From the NCBI GenBank assembly GCA_964367945.1, contig CAYIZZ010000064.1, positions 1 through 12,316 on the forward strand: a stretch of DNA of 12,316 bases. The letters are read 5' to 3'. This document shows, piece by piece, positions 1 through 8,234 of this stretch (positions are counted from its first letter, which is position 1; the number at the start of each line of letters is the position of its first letter). The notes below the pieces were generated by a model that did not search any database, was not told where the DNA came from, and saw only the letters and a list, made by a program, of their open reading frames with translations. The stretch is from JAAYCI01 sp964367945 (lineage in GTDB: Bacteria; Bacillota; Clostridia; Oscillospirales; Ruminococcaceae). The position numbers and the translations under genes were made by a program.

Positions 1-2
1 AC

Positions 3-470
3 AACCGTTATGTTGCCATGCATCATCCGTTCACCATGCCAAAAGACGGCGATGTGGATAAGCTGTTATCCGATCCCGGCTCATGCCTTGCAAAGGCATA
101 CGACATGGTGGTAAACGGTGTAGAGCTGGGCGGTGGTTCCATCCGCATCAATAACCCCGACATACAAGCCACTATGTTCAAGGCTTTGGGCTTCACACAA
201 GAACGTGCCGAGGAAAACTTCGGATTTTTGCTGGAGGCTTATCGCTATGGTGCTCCACCACATGGCGGTATGGCGTTTGGTCTTGACCGTTTGGTGGCTC
301 TTATGCTGGGCAAAGATTCTATCCGCGATGTTATTGCTTTCCCCAAAATGCAAAATGCTGGCGAGCTGATGAGCGGTAGCCCTGATCTTGTGGACACAAA
401 ACAGCTGGATGAGCTTTCTATTGTCAGCACTGCTGACACATCAGGCTCATCTGAGGAAACGCCTCAATAA
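3..470 (+). CDS. aspS: Aspartyl-tRNA synthetase, C-terminal fragment (5' end outside the window)
   Basis: This is the last 155 codons of a class II aminoacyl-tRNA synthetase that charges tRNA-Asp (or tRNA-Asp/Asn in species with the indirect Asn-tRNA route) in the cytoplasm. The reading frame is open from the left edge, reading NRYVAMHHPFTMP; the ATG at 18 is internal, not a start. The HHPFT segment and the long insert-type region before the last catalytic motif are typical of bacterial AspRS. Class II motif 3 is clear as GGMAFGLDRLVALM around positions 261-302, including the Arg that binds ATP. It is followed by IRDVIAFPK and the conserved end region MSGSPDLVD. The last roughly 20 residues are a Ser/Thr/Glu-rich tail. 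The gene ends in TAA at 468-470 and is followed by a strong terminator. It is the only plus-strand gene and converges on the EAL gene. Confidence 0.96.
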   Translation, partial: NRYVAMHHPFTMPKDGDVDKLLSDPGSCLAKAYDMVVNGVELGGGSIRINNPDIQATMFKALGFTQERAEENFGFLLEAYRYGAPPHGGMAFGLDRLVALMLGKDSIRDVIAFPKMQNAGELMSGSPDLVDTKQLDELSIVSTADTSGSSEETPQ

Positions 471-497
471 TCTCATACTTTTTATTTATCATACATT

Positions 498-541
498 AAA
501 AGACACCGAACTCGACTTCTGTCAAGTTTGGTGTCTTTTTT
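498..541. terminator. Bidirectional intrinsic terminator between convergent aspS and the EAL gene
   Basis: Near-perfect inverted repeat with arms 498-516 and 521-539 around a TTCT loop; one G-U pair and one mismatch interrupt the stem. One arm starts with an A run and the other ends with a T run, so the hairpin can end transcription on both strands. It lies 27 bp after the aspS stop and 24 bp before the end of the minus-strand gene, as expected for a shared terminator. Confidence 0.88.
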
Positions 542-565
542 GTTGATACTCGATTTTACCTTTAT

Positions 566-3448
566 TTAAATCGTAAATGCTTTATCACTTGCAAGAAGTT
601 CTTTAAACTCATCTTTTCCTATGGGTTTCGCAAAGTAATATCCTTGGGCATAGTCGCACTTTATTCCTCGAAGCCAAAGTGCCTGTGCAGCTGTTTCAAC
701 GCCTTCCGCAACCACTTTCATATCTAAGTGCCTTGCCATAGTCACAACATCTGCAACAATGGTAGTGCTTTTTCCGCCTTGCTCTTTCAAATCAAAGAAT
801 GCTTTGTCCAGTTTCAGCACATCTGCCTCTATTGCACTAAGCCTATTCAATGATGAAACACCTGCACCAAAGTCATCAATAGCTATTGAAAATCCTAGCT
901 TTTTCAGTTGATTTACACGGAGCAAGAACATTGAAGCATTGGCTTCTATAGCACTTTCGGTCAGCTCAAGCTCTATTTCTCTCGGATGGATTTTATGTAG
1001 ATCAATTATATTTGATATTCTGTTCACTACATCATCTGAAAGAACGGTGTGTGCCGACAGATTTACCGAAATGCGTGGGATTTTTACCTGCTTATAATTT
1101 GTATTTATAAATTTACAGGTTTCCTCCAGTACAAACAAGTCTAAGGTTGAAATAAATCCATTATCCTCAAAAACCGGAATGAAGCTATCTGGATATATGG
1201 TATCACCAAGCTTAGGTTTCCAACGTACCAGCGCCTCTGCTCCATCCACTTTCATGGTGCTAAAGTTCACTTTTGGCTGATATTGCACAAAGAACTCGTT
1301 GTCTTTTAATGCTTGCTCCATGCGGAAAGTGATGTTGATTTTATCGTCATATATCTTTTGCATCTTTTCATCAAAAGTGATAAATGTAGTTTTATGCGAA
1401 TGTTTACCTTGTACGCGTGCAGTATCTGCCTGCCCAACAATGGTAGTCGCTTTTTCACCGCATTTCGAGATTATCACGTTACCAAACGACATAGATATAT
1501 TATACTTATCGCCCAAAATTTCCCTAATGCTTGGCAAAATATCATTGCTGTATATCTGTCTCATCGGGCCGCCATCATCCACCCTACGAAGAATCAAGAA
1601 TTGATCACTTGTTCTTCTACAAATTATGGCAGATGTATCTTTGAACACAGTCTTCAACTGCTCGGAAATAGCTAAAATAACGTTTGTTCCTCTTTCATTG
1701 CTAAAGTGGGTATTTATTGTTTTAAATACATCCACATCAAATGAAATCAACTCATACTCTTTTGGTCTTGCTTTTGCAAGAGTTTCATTCATAACTACAT
1801 CAAACCTATGTAGTGCCATCAATCCTGTCAGGGCATCGGTATTGTATGCAATAGCAAGTGCTTCTTGTTTTTCTTTTTGTTTTTTATATTCATACCCTGC
1901 AAATATCGCCAAACCAGCAATTATGCCTATCGCAAAATAATACCAATACTCTAAAATAAAGTCGAATATACTTCTTTCAGGATAATATACGTTGGAATTT
2001 GTAATAAGAATCGACTCATACTCTCGCTCGGATACTCTATCAAGCATTATATTGAAGATGGGCACGTATACACCTGAAATATCTTTCGATACAAAAAGCC
2101 TCATCGGATTTTGAATATCCGTATGCATTACAACTTTATCTACACCCTCCATGTATAAATCTGTATATCCCAGTCCACTCTCGGTATGTATAATCATATC
2201 CAATTTTTCTTCGATAAAATCATCAAGCAACTCATTCCATTCGTTATAAAAAACAATCTCATTATCCGGAAATTCTTTAAGCAACGAATCATAATCTATC
2301 GACTGATAAGGAAGTGTGCCTATCTTAGGTGCGTTTTCCATCATATCACGGAACGTAACACTATTTTGATGTGCATCAAGATGTATCTGTGCATACATCG
2401 GGATATAATAATAACTCTCGGTTACATCATAGTACTCTTCTTCATGTGCGCCATCACCGTATATTGTAAGCAAAATATCAAAATCTTCATGTGCCTGTGC
2501 ATCTTCTGTCAAACTATACGGGTGATAATTTATTTCAAAATCATATTGCTCTGCAAGCATATTCAGCGTTTCCACCATAGCACCATCCGGCTCACCTTGC
2601 TCGTTCATAAAAGAAATAGGCTGATAATCTTGTATATATCCCACTTCAAGCGGCCTGCTTTGTAAAATTTTTATTTCATTTTGAGTCAAAGACCGATGGT
2701 TTATTTCTAGATTATCTGACAAATACTTTTCTTCAAGTTCCCAAAAAAAGTTGCCTTCTGTATATACTATTTGGCTGAAATACATATCGAGTTGTTCCAT
2801 CAAGGCTTCATTTTCATAACTTGTAATTAAATATAAATTAAACACACCAAGATTTAAAACATTGTTATGCCATTGAGAGTTCCTGTCTTCAGAATATGTA
2901 ATATAAAAGTCCGCATCCAAATTTCCATAATTGTTCACATCACCATAAATATACTCTACAGAAATCCCATTCTGCTCACAATAATTGTCAAGGTACTGCT
3001 GCGCATAATTATCTTCATACGTAGCAACCGTCTTACCATCCATGCTCTCGGGTGTATTATATCTAATATCCATATCATTGGTCATCAGCGCTACATAACT
3101 TTTACTGTACGGCGTATTTGAGTAAAGTACACGCTCTCTTCTTTCGTCTGTACTTACACTTAATCCGGCCACGTCTACAATTCCGCTATTCACAGCATCT
3201 ATCAAACTACCCTCAACAGGTACGAATTCAAATTTCAAGTCGCTGAGTTCTTCTATTTTTTGAAACACTTCATAGCCATATCCCCGATAATGTTCATTAT
3301 CAATATCATCAATCATATCTGTGTATATCTCATGATACCCCACTTTTATCACATCATCATCTTTCGCTGCCGCTACAGACACAAATGACGCTATTGTACA
3401 TAGCGTACAGATAACAATAACAACTCCTAAATATTTAACCGCTTTCAT
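566..3448 (-). CDS. Membrane sensor with tandem SBP_bac_3 domains, degenerate GGDEF and intact EAL (c-di-GMP phosphodiesterase)
   Basis: About 960 residues. Domain order: N-terminal signal or anchor helix (about 5-28); first periplasmic solute-binding domain (about 33-246) with the amino-acid-binder signature STDERRERVLYSNTPY; second binding domain (about 266-486), more divergent and without that Arg motif; membrane helix (about 497-519); GGDEF domain (about 536-696); EAL domain (about 706-950). The GGDEF signature reads TSDQF (613-617), so cyclase activity is doubtful. The EAL domain keeps E738, N796, E831, D858/D859, K879, E915 and Q935, the metal-binding and catalytic set, so it should hydrolyse c-di-GMP to pGpG in the cytoplasm. 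Inference: an extracellular small molecule, perhaps an amino acid, tunes that activity, and the degenerate GGDEF may act as a GTP-binding regulatory domain. I chose ATG 3448 because GAGG lies 6 nt upstream; the ATG at 3460 is in frame but has no clear ribosome binding site. Confidence 0.93.
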   Translation of the reverse strand: MKAVKYLGVVIVICTLCTIASFVSVAAAKDDDVIKVGYHEIYTDMIDDIDNEHYRGYGYEVFQKIEELSDLKFEFVPVEGSLIDAVNSGIVDVAGLSVSTDERRERVLYSNTPYSKSYVALMTNDMDIRYNTPESMDGKTVATYEDNYAQQYLDNYCEQNGISVEYIYGDVNNYGNLDADFYITYSEDRNSQWHNNVLNLGVFNLYLITSYENEALMEQLDMYFSQIVYTEGNFFWELEEKYLSDNLEINHRSLTQNEIKILQSRPLEVGYIQDYQPISFMNEQGEPDGAMVETLNMLAEQYDFEINYHPYSLTEDAQAHEDFDILLTIYGDGAHEEEYYDVTESYYYIPMYAQIHLDAHQNSVTFRDMMENAPKIGTLPYQSIDYDSLLKEFPDNEIVFYNEWNELLDDFIEEKLDMIIHTESGLGYTDLYMEGVDKVVMHTDIQNPMRLFVSKDISGVYVPIFNIMLDRVSEREYESILITNSNVYYPERSIFDFILEYWYYFAIGIIAGLAIFAGYEYKKQKEKQEALAIAYNTDALTGLMALHRFDVVMNETLAKARPKEYELISFDVDVFKTINTHFSNERGTNVILAISEQLKTVFKDTSAIICRRTSDQFLILRRVDDGGPMRQIYSNDILPSIREILGDKYNISMSFGNVIISKCGEKATTIVGQADTARVQGKHSHKTTFITFDEKMQKIYDDKINITFRMEQALKDNEFFVQYQPKVNFSTMKVDGAEALVRWKPKLGDTIYPDSFIPVFEDNGFISTLDLFVLEETCKFINTNYKQVKIPRISVNLSAHTVLSDDVVNRISNIIDLHKIHPREIELELTESAIEANASMFLLRVNQLKKLGFSIAIDDFGAGVSSLNRLSAIEADVLKLDKAFFDLKEQGGKSTTIVADVVTMARHLDMKVVAEGVETAAQALWLRGIKCDYAQGYYFAKPIGKDEFKELLASDKAFTI

Positions 3449-3545
3449 AACAATCCTCATTTCTAAAGCAAAATACCATCCGCATGGTCTGGTAAAATCA
3501 AAAATAAACTTTTATTTTTTTATGTCTTGATTTTTGGTTTTAAAA

Positions 3546-3574
3546 ATTGTAGCGAATTATGTCGAAATAATCAA
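3546..3574 (-). promoter_or_regulatory. Predicted sigma-70-type promoter of the EAL sensor gene
   Basis: On the minus strand TTGATT (3569-3574) and TACAAT (3546-3551) are separated by exactly 17 bp. Transcription would start near 3539, giving a leader of about 90 nt. That leader contains a small hairpin, ACCAT-CCGC-ATGGT (3475-3488), of unknown meaning. This is a sequence match only; the AT-rich context raises the risk of chance hits. Confidence 0.5.
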
Positions 3575-3772
3575 TTGACTTTCTTATAGACTTTTTTGTC
3601 AAATTTTGTGAATTTTTAATAGAATGTATTTAAAAATTTTTTTGTTTCGGGAAAATTTTGTGCAACTTAAATAAACACATGTATTAAACTTTGTCATCAC
3701 ATTATCTGCCATATTACGTTTATTATTTTTATATACAATTAAAACATAAGTCATTTATACAACTTCCACGCT

Positions 3773-3811
3773 AAAAAACCCTTATATATACGTATGTATA
3801 TATAAGGGTTT
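3773..3811 (-). terminator. Terminator after the GyrI-like gene: perfect 16-bp hairpin
   Basis: Perfect inverted repeat with arms 3776-3791 and 3796-3811 and a 4-nt loop. Read on the minus strand, the GGGTTT arm continues into a run of six T residues, so it is oriented to end transcription from the gene that stops at 3959, about 150 bp upstream. On the plus strand the T run is only three, and no plus-strand gene precedes it. The alternating TA core makes the stem AT-rich, so strength is uncertain. Confidence 0.65.
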
Positions 3812-3958
3812 CAGCTTCATTTATTGAACATTTTTAAGCACAAAAATCCACTACTATGAGTACATCACATTCACTTTATCTGTTAATATCTAGTGCGTAT
3901 AATATGACTATTCACCTATTGCTTTAGCCTTTGTCCAGCAGTAAGAATACATGTAATA

Positions 3959-4441
3959 TTACAAAAGCTCTGCGCCTTCTTTTTTCCTTACAGCAAAATA
4001 AATTGTAGCTTTTGGTTCTTCCGATATGCTGTCTTCAGTGTAATATTCATGTTCCATATCCAGCGCCGCATACCCACTTTTAGGAAGCCAACTTTGATAA
4101 AACCATCTTTTTGTAGATTCAATCACACCGGCCCACAACTTTTTAAAACGCGGACGAATTTCAATCGCTGCCCACGTACCTTCCGGTATCACATGTGCTT
4201 GCAACGAAGGTGCATCTTTTAGTCCGCCCACAAACAATATAAATTTATGTTTTCTCCTGTCGCATTCCGCATTTACAATATAATACGGAAAATCATCTCC
4301 TGGCGCAAAGCCTGCTTGCTCGTAAAAGCTAGCTGATAGCATCCTGATATCCTCTGCCTGTGTGCGATTCCCACTTTGCATTTCACGCCCGAAAATCACT
4401 GTTTTTTTCATATTAACTAACTGCACTTCATGTTTCGGCAT
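3959..4441 (-). CDS. Stand-alone GyrI-like / AraC-type effector-binding domain protein
   Basis: About 160 residues and probably cytoplasmic, with no signal peptide or membrane helix. The C-terminal half carries the features of GyrI-like small-molecule-binding domains: IPEGTWAAIEI (about 86-96), a helix leading to FYQSWLPKSGYA (about 114-126), the EHEYY segment (about 130-134) and a final strand ATIYFAVRKK (about 145-154). No helix-turn-helix DNA-binding region is visible, so this is the stand-alone form and not an AraC or MerR activator. Family members bind hydrophobic or cationic small molecules, and some are hydrolases or gyrase inhibitors; the ligand here is unknown. AAGGAG lies 9 nt before ATG 4441; a GTG at 4444, 6 nt from the same site, is equally possible and adds one residue. 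A terminator separates it from the hydrogenase operon, so it is probably expressed independently. Confidence 0.8.
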   Translation of the reverse strand: MPKHEVQLVNMKKTVIFGREMQSGNRTQAEDIRMLSASFYEQAGFAPGDDFPYYIVNAECDRRKHKFILFVGGLKDAPSLQAHVIPEGTWAAIEIRPRFKKLWAGVIESTKRWFYQSWLPKSGYAALDMEHEYYTEDSISEEPKATIYFAVRKKEGAELL

Positions 4442-4504
4442 CACGTATATCTCCTTATAATTTTGTTCTATTTTATAATACCTTAAATAAGTGAAAAATA
4501 CCAG

Positions 4505-4543
4505 AAAAAAGTAGCCAAGTAATAATCACTTGGCTACTTTTTT
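4505..4543. terminator. Terminator of the hydrogenase operon (perfect 16-bp stem)
   Basis: Perfect inverted repeat with arms 4505-4520 and 4528-4543 around a 7-nt loop, flanked by A6 and T6 runs so that it works in either direction. It lies 86 bp beyond the hndD stop codon and should end the hnd transcript. The stretch between it and hndD (4544-4629) has no gene. A TATAAA (4472-4477, minus strand) between this hairpin and the GyrI-like gene could be the -10 box of that gene, but I see no good -35. Confidence 0.88.
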
Positions 4544-4629
4544 ATATTGTGGTTTAAATGGATATTACTGTTAAGAATTAGGGATGTTTTTACACCTTAA
4601 ACTCTACTACATCCCATTTTCACCTATGC

Positions 4630-6390
4630 TTAGTACTTCGGATTACGTGGCTGATAGGAAGTATGAAGAATATGATGAGCTTTCTCACATCCTGCAACAT
4701 CAAATGGATCGCCTTTGAAGAACTCTCTGTACAAACCAATAACCTGAGAGTTCTCGTGACTCTTACGCACATTTTTAGCTTTATCATTGTTATAAAGCGC
4801 TTGTGCACGAAGACCTTTTAGGTCTACAAAGTTACGCACAGAAGCCGGTTGTGGAGGCTGACCGCCACCATTGATACAACCACCGGGACACGCCATAATC
4901 TCAATGATGTGATAGTTGCGCTTGCCTGCTTTAACTTCACGTAGCACTTTTTCTACATTAGCAAGGCCTGAAATGGAGCAGGTGTGTACATCAATATCGC
5001 CAACTTTGTATGTGGCTTCTTTGATGCCTTCGTCTGTACCACGAACTTCTTTAAAGTCTATGCTTTCCAGTTCTTTGCCTGTCAATACTTCGGCAACACT
5101 ACGTAGTGCAGCTTCCATAACACCACCGGAAGCACCAAAGATAACAGCTGCACCAGTACTTTCACCCAAAGCAGAGTCAAAACCTTCGTCAGGTAGATTT
5201 ACAAAGTCAATACCTGCACGTTTCACCATGCGGGATAGTTCTCTTGTGGTAAGCGAGATATCGTTATCGCGGATACCTTCGCCAGCGGCAAACATATCAT
5301 AGCGATCAAGCTCGAACTTTTTAGCAGTACAAGGCATGATGGAAACCACCACGATATCTTTGGGGTCTACCCCTGCTTTTTCTGCCCAATATGTTTTAAT
5401 AAGTCCGCCCATCATTCCCTGTGGACTTTTACAGCTGGAGATGTTATCCAGCATGTCAGGATGATTGATTTCGCAATATTTGCTCCAGCCCGGGCAGCAG
5501 CTGGTAAGAAGTGGCAGTGTTCCACCGTTCAATACACGACCGATGAATTCTTTGCCCTCTTCAATAATAGTAATATCAGCAGCAGTATCGGTGTCAAATA
5601 CTTTATCAAAACCTAAACGACGAAGTGCTGCTACCATTTTACCTTCTACATTACTGCCTACCGGCATGCCGAACGACTCACCCATGGTAGCGCGAATGGA
5701 CGGTGCTGTGTGCACAATAACAGTTTTTGTTGGATCGGAAATAGCCTGACGTACTTTGTCTGTATCGTCTCTTTCCACCAAAGCGCCGGTGGGACAGTTT
5801 ACGATACATTGACCACAAGAAATACATGCGGTTTCAGCCAAAGGTGCCTCAAATGCACACGCAATGTGTGTTTCAAAGCCACGCTCTGAAGGCTCGATTA
5901 CCGACACTTGGTTTTGACAAGCAGCTACACAGCGACGGCACAAGATACATTTATTGTTATCACGTACCAAATGCAATGTGCTGGTTTCTAGCTCATAATG
6001 AGGTTTTTCACCAATGAATTTCAGGCCATTAACGCCATACTCATGGCATAATGTTTGCAATTCGCAATCAGTGCTGCGGACACAAGACAAACAGTTTTGG
6101 TCATGCGAAGAAAGAAGCAATTCCAAGTTTGTTTTACGTGCGCCCAATACTTTATCACTGTTTGTGATAATTTCCATGTCGGCATTTACAGGGTATACAC
6201 AAGCGGTAACAAGAGTTCTTGCACCTTTTACCTCTACCACGCACATGCGGCAAGCACCAATTTGGTTCATCTCACGCATCCAGCACAAGGTAGGAATTTT
6301 AATACCTATATCGTGGCAGGCCTGCAATACGGTAATGCCTTCCTCCACTTGGTGGGTCATGCCATTGACCTTAATATTGATTTTAGCCAT
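4630..6390 (-). CDS. hndD: [FeFe] hydrogenase catalytic subunit, electron-bifurcating type (HndD/HydA)
   Basis: About 586 residues; the H2-forming or H2-oxidising subunit of a cytoplasmic NAD(H)-linked complex. Domains in order: N-terminal 2Fe-2S domain (C36, C47, C50, C64); His-Cys3 4Fe-4S site (H96, C100, C103, C109); two 4Fe-4S clusters of CxxCxxCxxxC type (C148-C158 and C189-C199); H-cluster domain. All three H-cluster signatures are intact: TSCCPGW (296-302), MPCTAKKFE (352-360) and ACPGGCINGGGQP (500-512), so it should be active if the HydEFG maturases, not in this window, are present. The small-subunit-type C-terminus ends at HTSYQPRNPKY; there is no additional C-terminal 2Fe-2S domain. 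The start is placed at ATG 6390 because GGGAG lies 9 nt upstream, it falls 14 bp after the hndC stop, and homologous proteins begin at this point. The longer in-frame extension to 6465 would overlap hndC. Confidence 0.96.
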   Translation of the reverse strand: MAKINIKVNGMTHQVEEGITVLQACHDIGIKIPTLCWMREMNQIGACRMCVVEVKGARTLVTACVYPVNADMEIITNSDKVLGARKTNLELLLSSHDQNCLSCVRSTDCELQTLCHEYGVNGLKFIGEKPHYELETSTLHLVRDNNKCILCRRCVAACQNQVSVIEPSERGFETHIACAFEAPLAETACISCGQCIVNCPTGALVERDDTDKVRQAISDPTKTVIVHTAPSIRATMGESFGMPVGSNVEGKMVAALRRLGFDKVFDTDTAADITIIEEGKEFIGRVLNGGTLPLLTSCCPGWSKYCEINHPDMLDNISSCKSPQGMMGGLIKTYWAEKAGVDPKDIVVVSIMPCTAKKFELDRYDMFAAGEGIRDNDISLTTRELSRMVKRAGIDFVNLPDEGFDSALGESTGAAVIFGASGGVMEAALRSVAEVLTGKELESIDFKEVRGTDEGIKEATYKVGDIDVHTCSISGLANVEKVLREVKAGKRNYHIIEIMACPGGCINGGGQPPQPASVRNFVDLKGLRAQALYNNDKAKNVRKSHENSQVIGLYREFFKGDPFDVAGCEKAHHILHTSYQPRNPKY

Positions 6391-6404
6391 ATTCGTCTTC
6401 TCCC

Positions 6405-8198
6405 TTAACCTTTCGATATAGCGGAGAACTTGCAAGTTTCCATGCAAACGCCGCACTTGATACATTTATCCTGAATGATTGTATGTGGGGTTTTCACAGC
6501 GCCTTCAATTGCATTCACCGGGCACTTACGTGCACAAGCAGTACAGCCCACACATTTATCTTCGATGATGGTGTATTGCATCAGTGCCTTACATACACCG
6601 GCCGGGCAACGTTTATTATCAATATGCTCTAAGTACTCATCACGGAAGTAACGAATGGTACTAAGCACAGGGTTTGGCGCTGTTTGGCCAAGACCACACA
6701 AGCTGTTTTCTTTGATGTAATTTGCCAGCTCGTCGATTTTATCTAGGTCTTCACGAGTAGCTTTACCCTCGGTGATTTTGTCCAGCAGTTCCATCATGCG
6801 CTTGTTACCTACACGGCAAGGTGTGCATTTACCGCAGCTTTCCTCGATGGTAAAGTCAAGGAAGAAACGTGCAATGTCTACCATACATGTGGTATCGTCC
6901 ATAACAATTAAACCGCCGGAACCCATCATGCTACCGATTTCCAAAAGGTTATCGTAGTCAATAGGAACGTCGATTTTTTCTGTGGGGATACATCCGCCGG
7001 AAGGGCCACCTGTTTGAGCAGCTTTAAACTTATGGCCGCCCGGGATGCCGCCACCGATTTCTTCCACAATTTCACGCAATGTGGTACCCATAGGAACTTC
7101 CACAAGGCCTGTGTTTTTGATTTTACCGCCAAGCGCAAACACTTTTGTGCCTTTACTTTTTTCGGTACCGATATTTTTAAACCACTCGCTGCCCAAAAGA
7201 ACAATGCGAGGAATGTTGGCATATGTTTCCACGTTGTTCAAAACAGTAGGTGCTTCAAACAAACCTTTCACTGCGGGGAAAGGAGGACGTGGACGAGGCT
7301 CGCCGCGTTTGCCTTCGATAGATGTCATAAGTGCGGTTTCTTCACCACACACAAAAGCACCGGCGCCCAGTTTAATTTCCAGATCAAAGTTAAATCCGCT
7401 ATCAAAGATGTTTTCACCTAAAAGACCATATTCTTTAGCGTCATCAATAGCTATTTGCAAGCGTTTAACCGCAATAGGATATTCAGCACGCACATATACA
7501 TAGCCTTTGTCTGCACCGATAGCATATCCGGCAATAGCCATAGCTTCAATCAGTACATGTGGATCACCCTCTAGGATACTACGATCCATAAATGCGCCCG
7601 GGTCACCTTCGTCAGCGTTACAGCAAACGTATTTTTGTACCTCACCACGTTTGCCGGATGCAAATTTCCATTTAAGGCCTGTGGGGAAACCTGCACCACC
7701 ACGACCACGAAGGCCTGAATCCAACATGCATTCGATTAGCTCGTCCGGGGTCATCTCGGTAAGTGCTTTACCAAGTGCTTGATAGCCTTCAAAGCCAATA
7801 TACTCATCAATATTCTCAGGGTTTATTACACCACAGTTGCGCAAAGCAATACGCATTTGTTTTTTATAAAAAGGTGTCTCGTCAAGGCTGGTAATGGTGT
7901 TGTCGTCTTTTACTGTTTCATCATATAGAAGACGGGTAACAGGACGACCTTTCAAAAGATGCTCGGAAACAATTTCCGCCACATCGTTTGCATCCACCAT
8001 GGAGTAAAAACTAGCCTCGGGATAAATAACAACGATGGGACCAAGTGCGCAAAGACCAAAACAACCTGTGTTGATAACACGCACTTCTTCGGCCAGCCCG
8101 TTTTTCGCTACCTCTTTTTCAAACGCTTCGGCCACGGGACCGCTGCCGGAAGAGGTACAGCCGGTGCCGGCACATACCATAACATGGCTTCTGTACAT
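6405..8198 (-). CDS. hndC: NuoF-like flavoprotein subunit of the bifurcating hydrogenase (HndC/HydB)
   Basis: About 597 residues. This subunit binds FMN and NAD(H) and is the likely bifurcation site, exchanging electrons between NADH, ferredoxin and the catalytic subunit. Domains in order: thioredoxin-like 2Fe-2S domain (C9, C14, C46, C50); NuoF core with the FMN-binding loop GLRGRGGAGFPTGLKW (162-177) and NADH-site segment GAGAFVCGEETAL (278-290); SLBB region with GGPSGG (397-402); 4Fe-4S site CGKCTPC plus C501 (C455, C458, C461, C501); a CPAGVC pair (C531, C536); and a C-terminal 2x4Fe-4S ferredoxin domain (C549-C559 and C579-C589). The C-terminal ferredoxin and N-terminal 2Fe-2S domains distinguish it from respiratory complex I NuoF. 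AGGAGG lies 9 nt before ATG 8198. It is 36 bp after hndB and 14 bp before hndD. Confidence 0.96.
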   Translation of the reverse strand: MYRSHVMVCAGTGCTSSGSGPVAEAFEKEVAKNGLAEEVRVINTGCFGLCALGPIVVIYPEASFYSMVDANDVAEIVSEHLLKGRPVTRLLYDETVKDDNTITSLDETPFYKKQMRIALRNCGVINPENIDEYIGFEGYQALGKALTEMTPDELIECMLDSGLRGRGGAGFPTGLKWKFASGKRGEVQKYVCCNADEGDPGAFMDRSILEGDPHVLIEAMAIAGYAIGADKGYVYVRAEYPIAVKRLQIAIDDAKEYGLLGENIFDSGFNFDLEIKLGAGAFVCGEETALMTSIEGKRGEPRPRPPFPAVKGLFEAPTVLNNVETYANIPRIVLLGSEWFKNIGTEKSKGTKVFALGGKIKNTGLVEVPMGTTLREIVEEIGGGIPGGHKFKAAQTGGPSGGCIPTEKIDVPIDYDNLLEIGSMMGSGGLIVMDDTTCMVDIARFFLDFTIEESCGKCTPCRVGNKRMMELLDKITEGKATREDLDKIDELANYIKENSLCGLGQTAPNPVLSTIRYFRDEYLEHIDNKRCPAGVCKALMQYTIIEDKCVGCTACARKCPVNAIEGAVKTPHTIIQDKCIKCGVCMETCKFSAISKG

Positions 8199-8234
8199 AA
8201 ATCTTATCCTCCTATTCCTACAGACCTACCGCCC

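Larger units (their letters stand above)
3461..3958. other. AT-rich intergenic region between the EAL gene and the GyrI-like gene
   Basis: This stretch of about 500 bp has no convincing ORF on either strand. It holds the predicted EAL-gene promoter (3546-3574), an 18-bp block identical to one upstream of the hydrogenase operon (3590-3607), and a palindromic terminator (3776-3811). Between 3612 and 3775 I see only AT-rich DNA, and nothing recognisable between 3812 and 3958. The leader shows no match to the conserved core of a c-di-GMP riboswitch. Confidence 0.6.

Noticed and set aside
2186..2665. Plus-strand open frame of 159 codons, Ile/Phe/Cys-rich
   Set aside because: It lies fully inside the solute-binding domains of the EAL gene on the other strand and looks like random AT-rich translation.
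3449..3539. c-di-GMP riboswitch in the leader of the EAL gene
   Set aside because: The leader is about 90 nt and AT-rich with only a 5-bp hairpin; the conserved GEMM core and tetraloop-receptor features are not visible.
3776..3811. Large palindrome as a regulator operator
   Set aside because: The minus-strand T6 run after the stem and its place downstream of the GyrI-like gene fit a terminator better; it is over 200 bp from the EAL-gene promoter.
6391..6465. In-frame 25-residue N-terminal extension of the hydrogenase catalytic subunit from ATG 6465
   Set aside because: It overlaps the end of hndC by about 60 bp, has no matching ribosome binding site, and the usual protein start MAKINIKVNG with a good GGGAG site is at 6390.
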